Made by a program: the position numbers and the translations under genes | Part shown: piece after piece, positions 1 through 6,429 of the stretch | Layout: each line of letters starts with the position of its first letter | Numbering within the stretch: position 1 is the stretch's first letter | The notes under the pieces: model-generated | The model's database searches: none | What the model was told of the DNA's origin: nothing | Seen by the model: the letters and a program-made list of their open reading frames with translations, nothing else | NCBI GenBank assembly: GCA_016650435.1 | Contig: JAENVT010000061.1 | Span: 1-7,737 of the forward strand | Direction of reading: 5' to 3' | From: Ilumatobacteraceae bacterium | GTDB lineage: Bacteria > Actinomycetota > Acidimicrobiia > Acidimicrobiales > Ilumatobacteraceae | Length of the DNA: 7,737 bases

Positions 1-703
1 CGTCCTTCTTGACCGGCTCGGGCAATGGCGCGCCGTTCGCGTCGGTGTCTTCGGTCAGGATCTCGCACCATTTCTGTGGTGTTCCGTCAGGGTTCTGCAC
101 TCCGGTGGAGATGTGGGCGATCATCTCGGGGATGTTGTCCTTGAACACGATCAACACCTGCTCGGGTACATAGATCTCGACGTGCGTCGAGCCGGCTTGC
201 GTCGGGCGGCGCGGGGGGATGGTGATCTGGTCCTGCATGCCTTGCCAGATCTCGTTGGTCACTCGGCCCTTGGCCTGCGCCCGTGGCGTCTTCAGGATCA
301 GCTTCTCGTAGGCCCACACCGCTTGCTGGGTTCCGGATCCGAATAGGCCATCGATCGGGCCTGGGGCGAAGCCGAGATCGGTCAACCGCTGCTGCACCTG
401 CTTGACATCGTCGCCGGCGTTGCCTTTGCCGAGGCTGTGGGTGAGGTTGCTCTTGACGAGCGCCGGGTCGGTGTTGACGACGATCGGCGCAGCGGTGATA
501 GCGCCGGGTACCGTGACCGCGCCGGCGGCGGCTGTGGTTTGAACGCTGTTGGGGCTGGTGGCGCCGCCGTGACCGGAGATTCCGGCAAAGATCACGACCG
601 CCAGGACCCCAGCACCTGCGACGACCGGCATCCAGCGGCGGATCGGCGGCGCGCTGGCACCACGACGGCGCGGCGGCGCAGGGGGCGGTCTACGGGCATT
701 CAA
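1..703 (-). CDS. Membrane-anchored peptidoglycan-binding L,D-transpeptidase-like protein (3' part missing)
   Basis: Reading inward from 703, 234 codons are open before the window edge cuts the gene. The translation shows a short Pro/Arg-rich cytoplasmic tail (about residues 1-24), one membrane segment (about 25-44, starting WMPVVAGAGVLAVVIFAG), an Ala/Thr/Val-rich linker to about 88, and a peptidoglycan-binding type 1 domain (about 91-155) with the typical LGKGNAGDDVKQVQQRL...GPIDGLFGSGTQQAV pattern. From about 173 a new domain opens (THVEIYVPEQVLIVFKDN...IAHISTGV) that matches the first strands of a YkuD L,D-transpeptidase domain. These enzymes make 3-3 crosslinks between peptidoglycan stem peptides outside the membrane. 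The catalytic His/Cys region lies beyond the window, so activity cannot be judged; a catalytically dead relative is possible. I chose the TTG at 703 because GGAG lies 10 nt upstream on the minus strand. TTG at 712 and ATG at 631 are alternatives, but the ATG would remove the basic residues before the membrane helix. Confidence 0.8.
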   Translation of the reverse strand, partial: MNARRPPPAPPRRRGASAPPIRRWMPVVAGAGVLAVVIFAGISGHGGATSPNSVQTTAAAGAVTVPGAITAAPIVVNTDPALVKSNLTHSLGKGNAGDDVKQVQQRLTDLGFAPGPIDGLFGSGTQQAVWAYEKLILKTPRAQAKGRVTNEIWQGMQDQITIPPRRPTQAGSTHVEIYVPEQVLIVFKDNIPEMIAHISTGVQNPDGTPQKWCEILTEDTDANGAPLPEPVKKD

Positions 704-736
704 ATCAAACAAACTCCAACTGGGGGCCTCGACACC

Positions 737-742
737 AATCTA
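737..742 (-). promoter_or_regulatory. Possible -10 box for the L,D-transpeptidase-like gene
   Basis: The minus strand reads TAGATT here, fitting TANNNT, 33 nt before the proposed TTG start. That leaves room for a short leader carrying the GGAG ribosome site. No convincing -35 hexamer was found at the right spacing. The gene could instead be read through from the glycosyltransferase upstream. Confidence 0.3.
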
Positions 743-745
743 TCA

Positions 746-770
746 GCCGACCTCACGCGGCCCGGTCGGC
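746..770 (-). terminator. Inverted repeat after the glycosyltransferase gene, possible terminator
   Basis: GCCGACC (746-752) pairs perfectly with GGTCGGC (764-770) across an 11-nt loop, about 20 nt after the glycosyltransferase stop codon. No U-tract follows on the minus strand, so if it ends transcription it is a weak or non-canonical terminator. It also lies just upstream of the possible TAGATT promoter box of the next gene and could be a regulatory site instead. Confidence 0.35.
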
Positions 771-788
771 ATCCGCTCAGTTGACCAA

Positions 789-1553
789 TCAGGTGAACGG
801 CCGGATAACGGGTTGTAGGTGACGCAATTCACGGCGCAAATGCACCATTTCGCTGACGATTTTGCGGATCACGCTGCCCGACGCCAGGGTGCTCTCGCCC
901 CTGGTTCGCGGGAAGTAGTCGACCCCGAGCTGGATCACGTTGAAGCCGAGCTTCTTGGCGCGGATGATCAACTCGGCGTCGATGAACGAACCTTCGCTGC
1001 GCAACGTGATGTGCTCGAAGATCGAGGTGCGGCACAGCTTGAACGCGAAGTTGATGTCGCGCATGCGGACGCCGAACAGCCTGCGGATCAAGAAGTTGTA
1101 GAAGAACGTGTAGACGGTGCGCAGCGAGCCTTCACCGGTGCGGTCGAACCTGAACGCGCTGACGATGTCGGCGTCGTAGTAGCGCATCAACCGGATCGCC
1201 CGCGACACCTCGGCCATGTCGAACGGCAGATCGGCGTCGCTGTACAGCACCACGTCGCCCGTGGCGGTCGCGAACCCGGTCTTCATCGAGCCACCGAGCT
1301 TGCGATTGACAGGATGATGGACGACCCGAATGTGTGGATCGGCAATCGCCATCTCGTCGGCGAGCTTGCCGGTGTAGTCGGTCGAGGCGTCGTCGACAAT
1401 GATGAGCTCGTAGTCGAGGATCTCGTTGTTGGCCAACAACAACTGACATTCGGTCGTCGCCGTCTCGATGGCGCGGTCGATGTACGCCTCCTCGTTCCAC
1501 ATCGGAAAGAAGACGCTGAGCTTCGAGAAAGGAGTCGCCCGCTCGGCTGCCAT
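789..1553 (-). CDS. Family 2 glycosyltransferase, dolichyl-phosphate mannosyltransferase (DPM1)-like
   Basis: A complete 254-residue GT-A fold glycosyltransferase. The N-terminus has the family opening LSVFFPMWNEEAYID (12-26), then the nucleotide-binding strand LIIVDDASTD (50-59), GGSMKTGFATATGD (87-100), and the metal-binding SDAD motif (105-108). The acceptor side contains RDINFAFKLCR (165-175), the counterpart of the RDxxxGFK segment of DPM1/polyprenyl-phosphate glycosyltransferases, and FIDAEL (190-195). There is no C-terminal membrane segment, so this is the short form of the family. Such enzymes transfer a sugar from a nucleotide sugar to a lipid or polyprenyl phosphate at the inner face of the membrane, feeding cell-wall or glycoprotein synthesis; donor and acceptor cannot be told from sequence. 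The ATG at 1553 has no Shine-Dalgarno but a TACCCT box 7 nt before it. It lies 85 nt upstream of the L,D-transpeptidase-like gene on the same strand, so an envelope-related pairing is plausible. Confidence 0.88.
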   Translation of the reverse strand: MAAERATPFSKLSVFFPMWNEEAYIDRAIETATTECQLLLANNEILDYELIIVDDASTDYTGKLADEMAIADPHIRVVHHPVNRKLGGSMKTGFATATGDVVLYSDADLPFDMAEVSRAIRLMRYYDADIVSAFRFDRTGEGSLRTVYTFFYNFLIRRLFGVRMRDINFAFKLCRTSIFEHITLRSEGSFIDAELIIRAKKLGFNVIQLGVDYFPRTRGESTLASGSVIRKIVSEMVHLRRELRHLQPVIRPFT

Positions 1554-1560
1554 CGGCGCA

Positions 1561-1566
1561 AGGGTA
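1561..1566 (-). promoter_or_regulatory. -10 box of a leaderless promoter for the glycosyltransferase
   Basis: TACCCT on the minus strand is followed by 7 nt and then the ATG, which places the expected transcription start at or next to the A of the start codon. No ribosome site is present. A GTGACC about 15 nt further upstream (1582-1587 on the minus strand) is a weak -35 candidate. Confidence 0.5.
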
Positions 1567-1580
1567 GCGGGCGCACCCGC
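1567..1580. repeat. Small inverted repeat between two divergent promoters
   Basis: GCGGG-CGCA-CCCGC is a perfect 5-bp inverted repeat that directly abuts the glycosyltransferase -10 box and lies 18 nt from the -10 box of the divergent membrane-protein gene. The position suits an operator, but a 5-bp arm in GC-rich DNA can arise by chance. Confidence 0.3.
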
Positions 1581-1598
1581 AGGTCACCCGTCGCCCGA

Positions 1599-1604
1599 TA
1601 TGGT
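1599..1604 (+). promoter_or_regulatory. -10 box of a leaderless promoter for the small membrane protein
   Basis: TATGGT fits TANNNT and is followed by exactly 7 nt before the ATG at 1612. The arrangement mirrors the one on the opposite strand for the glycosyltransferase, with 32 nt between the two boxes. This supports 1612 as the true start over the upstream in-frame ATGs at 1468 and 1600, which would begin inside the divergent gene or inside the box itself. Confidence 0.5.
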
Positions 1605-1611
1605 GCGAGCG

Positions 1612-2151
1612 ATGGATCCCGGAGCACCAACGCAGGCACAGCCGGCGCCGATGTCCCCGCTTCCACCACCGCCGCCGCAGGTTGTTCGGCCATATCCGGA
1701 TCAACCGCCGTGGGTTCAGACGCCTTCTGCCGGCCAACTCACCTCGTTCTGGCGGCTCGCGTTCGGACTCGGTTGGGCGGCGATCGTGGTCGGCTATGCC
1801 TCCGTCTGGGAGTCGTCCCGTGTGATCGGTCTGTCGACGTGGTGGCTGGGTGCCGATTCCGAGCCACGCATCCTGTTGATCCAATTGTTGCCGTTCTACG
1901 GCCCCATCCTGGTGACAATCGCGGCGATCTCGAACTGGCGCTACATCCCGTACTTCGGGCTCTTCGTCGGTCTTGCCGGCACAGCAATCGGCGCCGGAGA
2001 TCTCGGCAGAGTGCGCTGGATCGCAACCGTCGAGTTGGTGCTTGCCGGTGCCGCGGTGTGCATCAGTGCAGCTGCGCTGGTCGGGATGTACCGACCGGTT
2101 CGAGCCGACCACGCCGAGGTCGGGCCCGGATCAAGCGATCCCGTCAGCTGA
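1612..2151 (+). CDS. Small four-helix membrane protein of unknown function
   Basis: A 179-residue protein that I do not recognise as a named family. Residues 1-38 form a Pro/Gln-rich, presumably cytoplasmic tail with a run of seven prolines (PLPPPPPQ, about 16-23). Four hydrophobic stretches follow at about 46-66, 87-107, 111-129 and 137-159, and the C-terminus is short and polar (RPVRADHAEVGPGSSDPVS). There are no Cys/His clusters or obvious catalytic residues. The clean hydrophobic pattern and the leaderless-type promoter argue for a real gene even though a longer overlapping frame exists on the other strand. It diverges from the glycosyltransferase across 58 nt, so the two could share control. 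Its stop codon overlaps the end of glgC by 8 nt. Proline-rich tail plus four helices is a common layout of small actinobacterial membrane proteins near envelope genes, but no role can be assigned. Confidence 0.7.
   Translation: MDPGAPTQAQPAPMSPLPPPPPQVVRPYPDQPPWVQTPSAGQLTSFWRLAFGLGWAAIVVGYASVWESSRVIGLSTWWLGADSEPRILLIQLLPFYGPILVTIAAISNWRYIPYFGLFVGLAGTAIGAGDLGRVRWIATVELVLAGAAVCISAAALVGMYRPVRADHAEVGPGSSDPVS
2144..2151. other. 8-bp palindrome providing both stop codons of two convergent genes
   Basis: TCAGCTGA is its own reverse complement. Read on plus it gives the Ser-stop of the small membrane protein, and read on minus the Ser-stop of glgC, so both end AGC TGA. There is no intergenic space for a terminator, so the 3' ends of the two transcripts must overlap antisense. 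Confidence 0.9.
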
Positions 2152-3370
2152 GCTTGCGATCCTTCTCGACCACGACGACACCGCGGTCGCTGATCACGAA
2201 CTCGGCGCGATCGGCCTCGGCATCGTGACCGATTGACCGTCCGGCAGGGATCTCGACGTTCTTGTCGATCACACAGCGATGCAATCTCGCGCCAGGGCCG
2301 ACGCGGACTCCGGGGAACAGGATCGACTCGCTGACGACTGCCGATGCATCGACGTAGGTCTCGGGACCGAGGATCGATCGCTCGACGGTGCCGCCCGAGA
2401 CGATCGATCCGGCGCACAACAAGCTGTTGTCGATGGTCGGCCGTTCGCCACCTGGACCGTGATCGATCTTGGCCGGCGGTAGCGGCAACTGCAGGCTGTA
2501 GACCGGCCATTCGCTGTTGTACAGGCTGAACGGCGGCACGGGGGCGATCAGGTCCATGTTGGCCTCGTAGTACGCGTCGAGGCTCCCGACGTCGCGCCAG
2601 TAGCCGCGCTCGTGCTCGGCCTGTCCCGGGATCACGTTGGTCGAGAAGTCGTACATGTGGGCGACGCCCGCGCGCGTGAGCATGGGGATGACGTCGCCAC
2701 CGATGTCGGTGGCGATGTCATCGGTTCCCGTCGGACTGACGATGTCGATCAACGTCTGGGTGTCGAACACGTAGTTACCCATCGACGCCAGCGCCCGCGT
2801 AGTGTCGCCCGGCATGGTCGGAGGATCCGCGGGCTTCTCGTGGAAGGCGATGATCTTGCCCGTGTCCGATGCCTGGATGATGCCGAACTGCGACGCTTCC
2901 TCTTTTGCCACCGGGATCGCGGCGACGGTGACGCCAGCGCCGACAGCAGCATGGTGCTCGACCATCTGGCGCGGATCCATGTGGTAGATGTGATCGGCAC
3001 CGAACACGCAGACGATGTCGGGACGCTCGTCGCTGATCAGGTTGAGGTTCTGATAGATCGCATCTGCCGACCCGCTGAACCACTGCGGCCCGCGCCGCAT
3101 CTGCGCGGGTACCGGTGTCACGTAGTTGCCGAGCAGCGTCGAAAACCGCCAGGTCTGGCTGATGTGTCGGTCGAGGCTGTGGCTCTTGTACTGCGTCAGC
3201 ACGACGATCTTCAGATAGCGGCCATTGGCGAAGTTCGACAGGACGAAGTCGATGATTCGATACGTGCCGCCGAACGGCACCGCAGGTTTGGCCCGGTCGG
3301 TTGTCAACGGCGCCAAGCGCCTGCCTTCGCCACCGGCCAACACGACGACGAGGACCTTCGGTTCTGCCAT
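2144..3370 (-). CDS. glgC: Glucose-1-phosphate adenylyltransferase (ADP-glucose pyrophosphorylase)
   Basis: Makes ADP-glucose from glucose-1-phosphate and ATP, the committed step of bacterial glycogen synthesis, in the cytoplasm. The 408-residue product has normal family length. It shows the nucleotide-binding loop and activator region LAGGEGRRLAPLT..RAKPAVPFGG (11-35), RIIDFVLSNFANG (38-50), QWFSGSADAIYQN (96-108), GADHIYHMD (124-132, where D126 corresponds to the catalytic Asp of the E. coli enzyme), FHEKP (176-180, K179 being the glucose-1-phosphate-binding Lys) and YWRDVGSLDAYYEANMDL (257-274). The C-terminal left-handed beta-helix repeats follow (SLLCAGSIVSGGTVERSILGP, about 316-336, and on to about 380). 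An upstream in-frame ATG at 3457 would add 29 residues overlapping glgA; I prefer 3370, where the family similarity begins and a TAATCT box lies 8 nt upstream. It follows glgA by 11 nt, so the two form an operon. Confidence 0.96.
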   Translation of the reverse strand: MAEPKVLVVVLAGGEGRRLAPLTTDRAKPAVPFGGTYRIIDFVLSNFANGRYLKIVVLTQYKSHSLDRHISQTWRFSTLLGNYVTPVPAQMRRGPQWFSGSADAIYQNLNLISDERPDIVCVFGADHIYHMDPRQMVEHHAAVGAGVTVAAIPVAKEEASQFGIIQASDTGKIIAFHEKPADPPTMPGDTTRALASMGNYVFDTQTLIDIVSPTGTDDIATDIGGDVIPMLTRAGVAHMYDFSTNVIPGQAEHERGYWRDVGSLDAYYEANMDLIAPVPPFSLYNSEWPVYSLQLPLPPAKIDHGPGGERPTIDNSLLCAGSIVSGGTVERSILGPETYVDASAVVSESILFPGVRVGPGARLHRCVIDKNVEIPAGRSIGHDAEADRAEFVISDRGVVVVEKDRKLS

Positions 3371-3378
3371 GTTGCGGG

Positions 3379-3384
3379 AGATTA
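3379..3384 (-). promoter_or_regulatory. -10-like box for glgC, fused to the glgA stop codon
   Basis: TAATCT on the minus strand lies 8 nt before the glgC ATG; its first three bases are the TAA stop of glgA. It fits an internal leaderless promoter that would let glgC be made apart from glgA. There is no Shine-Dalgarno in the 11-nt gap, so glgC must otherwise rely on coupling to glgA translation. The match could also be fortuitous. Confidence 0.4.
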
Positions 3385-4779
3385 GACCCTTGTCGACCGG
3401 GCCTCGTCGACAAGACGTTGATACCAATCGATGTGCGTTGCAGCCGGCCGCTTCCACGACCAGTCGGTGGCCATCCCACGACGCTGCATCGCCGCTCGAC
3501 GGCGCGGTTGCGAATACGCCTTGACCATCCGATGCAGACCGTCCATCAACGCCACAGATGTTGGCCGCGGAACAACTATCCCGGTGCCGCGAGTTGGTGC
3601 ATCGTCGATGTCGACGACCGTGTCGTGCAATCCACCGACGTCGGTCACCAGTGGCAGGGTGCCGTAACGCATCGACTGCATCTGGGCGAGGCCGCAGGGC
3701 TCGAATCGACTCGGCATCAAGAAGGCGTCTGCACCGGCGAACAATTCGTGCGCCAACGCTTCGTCGTAGCCGCGGACGAACGCAACATGTTGCGGATCGG
3801 CTGCTGCTGCAGCGGTCAACGCATCGGCGAGCGTTTGTTCGCCATCACCGAGCACGATCAGCGTTGCACCGAGACGTTTCAGAAACGGTGTCAGGGGCAG
3901 GGCCAAGTCGACACCTTTTTGTTCGACGAGACGGGTCACCATCGTCAGCAGCGGCCCACCGCCATCCGTCAGTCCGTAGCGGGTCAACAGGTCTGCACGG
4001 ATTGCAGACTTGGGGCCAACGTCGTCTCGTGAGTAGTTCACCGGCAGATGACGATCGGTCTGCGGACTCCATTCGTCCGCATCGATGCCGTTCAGAATGC
4101 CAACGAGCCGATCGCCCCTCTCCCGCAAAGGCCCGTCGAGGCCGAAGCCGCCCTCTGGCGTCGTGATCTCAGCTGCGTAGTGCGGGCTCACTGCCACGAC
4201 CACGTCGGCCAGGCGGATGCCGCCGAGCAGCGGATTGCAGTCGCCCAATTGCTCGAAGGCATCGACGTGATACGGCAGTGTCTTCAGCCAACCCGGGTTC
4301 GTGCGGCCCTGGTAGCCGAGCGTGTGAATGGTCAACATCGTCGGCGGTGCACTAGCCAGATGACCAAGCGAAGCACACGTGTGCCAGTCGTTGAGATGCA
4401 ACACATCGGGGGCGACGAGCGTCGTCAGCGCGGCGAGCGCCGTCGAGAACGCCATGAAGCGGCGATCGTTGTCGGGCCAGCCGTTGCCGTCGGGCTGGAG
4501 GTACGGATGGCTCTTGACGATGCCAAACGCGTCGATCAGCGTGAGTGCGCCGGCGCCCGGCAACGTGCCCGACCGTGCCGTGGCCGGCCCTGCCCATTCG
4601 GGTACGTCGAGCTTGACGACGGTCTCGCGTTGGAGTTTGGTCGCGAAGTAGTCGGGCAGGACCACCTGCACGTCGACTCCCTGGCGGCGCAGTTCGGCGA
4701 CCAAGCCTGCGGCCGCCGCGGCAAGCCCGCCGACCCTGGCCAGCGGAGCGAACTCGGCCGAGGCGAACAGCACCTTCAC
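3382..4779 (-). CDS. glgA: Glycogen synthase (ADP-glucose:1,4-alpha-glucan glucosyltransferase), GT5 type
   Basis: Transfers glucose from ADP-glucose to the non-reducing end of glycogen. The 465-residue product has the usual GT5 length and landmarks: KVLFASAEFAPLARVGGLA (2-20), VLPDY (40-44), NDWHTCASL (130-138), TIHTLGYQG (150-158), GGIRLADVVVAVSP...EI (186-205), GILNGIDADEWSP..D (227-242), RLVEQKGVDLALP (283-295) and SRFEPCGLAQMQSMRYGTLPLVTDVGGLHDTV (357-388), with Glu360 in EPCGL the probable catalytic residue. Two landmarks are changed: the ADP-glucose-contacting KxGGLxD motif reads RVGGLAA, and the usual IHN is IHT. I start it at GTG 4779, where family similarity begins and a TACGCT box sits 6 nt upstream. 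The upstream ATG at 4869 would translate the palindromic repeat into a non-homologous extension. It is followed at 11 nt by glgC, which supplies its substrate. Confidence 0.94.
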   Translation of the reverse strand: MKVLFASAEFAPLARVGGLAAAAAGLVAELRRQGVDVQVVLPDYFATKLQRETVVKLDVPEWAGPATARSGTLPGAGALTLIDAFGIVKSHPYLQPDGNGWPDNDRRFMAFSTALAALTTLVAPDVLHLNDWHTCASLGHLASAPPTMLTIHTLGYQGRTNPGWLKTLPYHVDAFEQLGDCNPLLGGIRLADVVVAVSPHYAAEITTPEGGFGLDGPLRERGDRLVGILNGIDADEWSPQTDRHLPVNYSRDDVGPKSAIRADLLTRYGLTDGGGPLLTMVTRLVEQKGVDLALPLTPFLKRLGATLIVLGDGEQTLADALTAAAAADPQHVAFVRGYDEALAHELFAGADAFLMPSRFEPCGLAQMQSMRYGTLPLVTDVGGLHDTVVDIDDAPTRGTGIVVPRPTSVALMDGLHRMVKAYSQPRRRAAMQRRGMATDWSWKRPAATHIDWYQRLVDEARSTRV

Positions 4780-4785
4780 GCCCGC

Positions 4786-4791
4786 AGCGTA
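4786..4791 (-). promoter_or_regulatory. -10 box of a leaderless promoter for the glgA-glgC operon
   Basis: TACGCT on the minus strand is followed by 6 nt and the GTG start of glgA, with no ribosome site. One arm of the 90-bp inverted repeat (4799-4812) covers the place where the -35 contact would be. Confidence 0.5.
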
Positions 4792-4798
4792 ACCAAAC

Positions 4799-4888
4799 CC
4801 ATCCGAGTGTTTCCGTCCCCGCTCCATGAGCCCAGGGTGAGACGGCACGCCGAAGGCGTGCTGGCTCACGCGGCAAACACTCGGACGG
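4799..4888. repeat. 90-bp nested palindrome between glgA and argG
   Basis: Outer arms CCATCCGAGTGTTT (4799-4812) and AAACACTCGGACGG (4875-4888) are complementary at 13 of 14 positions. Pairing continues with CCG/CGG after a one-base bulge. Between them lies the 38-bp palindrome (4835-4872) and a 19-nt unpaired stretch (4816-4834). The outer arms fall in the -35 regions of the divergent glgA and argG promoters. It may be a shared operator, or a small non-coding repeat element with terminal inverted repeats; no flanking target duplication is evident. Confidence 0.75.
4835..4872. repeat. 38-bp palindromic repeat, copy 1
   Basis: This stretch is identical base for base to 6392-6429. It folds as GTGAGACGGCACGCC, loop GAA, GGCGTGCTGGCTCAC: a 15-bp stem with one A-G mismatch and one G-U wobble when transcribed from the plus strand. 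It lies in the glgA-argG intergenic region and is the core of the larger 90-bp inverted repeat. An exact second copy in another intergenic site marks it as a dispersed repeat family. Confidence 0.9.
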
Positions 4889-4898
4889 CCGTCGCAGG

Positions 4899-6242
<1,344 letters not shown>

Positions 6243-6260
6243 CCGTGGTTGGTGGTCACT

Positions 6261-6390
6261 GGGCGCGATTTCGGCCATCACGGGCGTACTTTCGCGCCCG
6301 GCGAGGCTGCTTGGGCGCGAAACCGGCACTGTCAGGCGTATTTCCGCGCCCAGACACCCTGATTGGGCGCGATTTCGGCATTCCCTGGCG
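6261..6390. repeat. Array of 52-bp-period GGGCGCG hairpin repeats
   Basis: Three units begin with GGGCGCGA at 6261, 6313 and 6365, spaced exactly 52 bp. Units 1 and 2 agree at 36 of 52 positions by my count; unit 3 matches the first 15 bases of unit 1 exactly and then decays after about 26 bases. Each full unit is an imperfect hairpin: GGGCGCGA 6261-6268 pairs with TCGCGCCC 6292-6299, and TGGGCGCG 6312-6319 with CGCGCCCA 6345-6352. Changes in the stem of unit 2 keep the pairing. The interior keeps CGGC and GGCGTA at fixed places. The array fills the convergent spacer between argG and the peptidase, where it may act as a bidirectional transcription stop or be a parasitic intergenic repeat. Confidence 0.8.
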
Positions 6391-6391
6391 C

Positions 6392-6429
6392 GGGTGAGAC
6401 GGCACGCCGAAGGCGTGCTGGCTCACGCG
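6392..6429. repeat. 38-bp palindromic repeat, copy 2, overlapping the peptidase stop codon
   Basis: Identical to 4835-4872. On the minus strand its first bases give the last Ala codon region and the TGA stop (6423-6425) of the M20 peptidase, so the gene end lies inside the repeat. The hairpin follows the stop at once in the peptidase transcript and about 150 nt after argG on the other strand, placing it well for a terminator-like role in both directions, though no U-tract follows on either side. Confidence 0.9.

Noticed and set aside
819..2228. 469-residue open frame on plus
   Set aside because: It runs antisense through the glycosyltransferase and across the small membrane protein in another frame. 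Composition is Arg/Asp/Val-rich with no domain, as expected of a GC-rich shadow frame.
3371..3457. N-terminal extension of GlgC from ATG 3457
   Set aside because: It would overlap glgA by more than 70 nt with residues absent from the family; ATG 3370 is where GlgC similarity starts.
4780..4869. N-terminal extension of GlgA from ATG 4869
   Set aside because: The extra 30 residues are translated from the palindromic repeat (HAFGVPSHPG...) and have no counterpart in GT5 enzymes; GTG 4779 fits both the family and the -10 box.
4835..4872. Classical Rho-independent terminator
   Set aside because: The stem is strong but no U-tract follows on either strand, and this copy lies between two divergent gene starts where a terminator has no obvious job.
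6261..6390. CRISPR-like or integron attC array
   Set aside because: The units are contiguous and diverged, without identical repeats alternating with unique spacers. No cas or integrase genes and no GTTRRRY core sites are seen.
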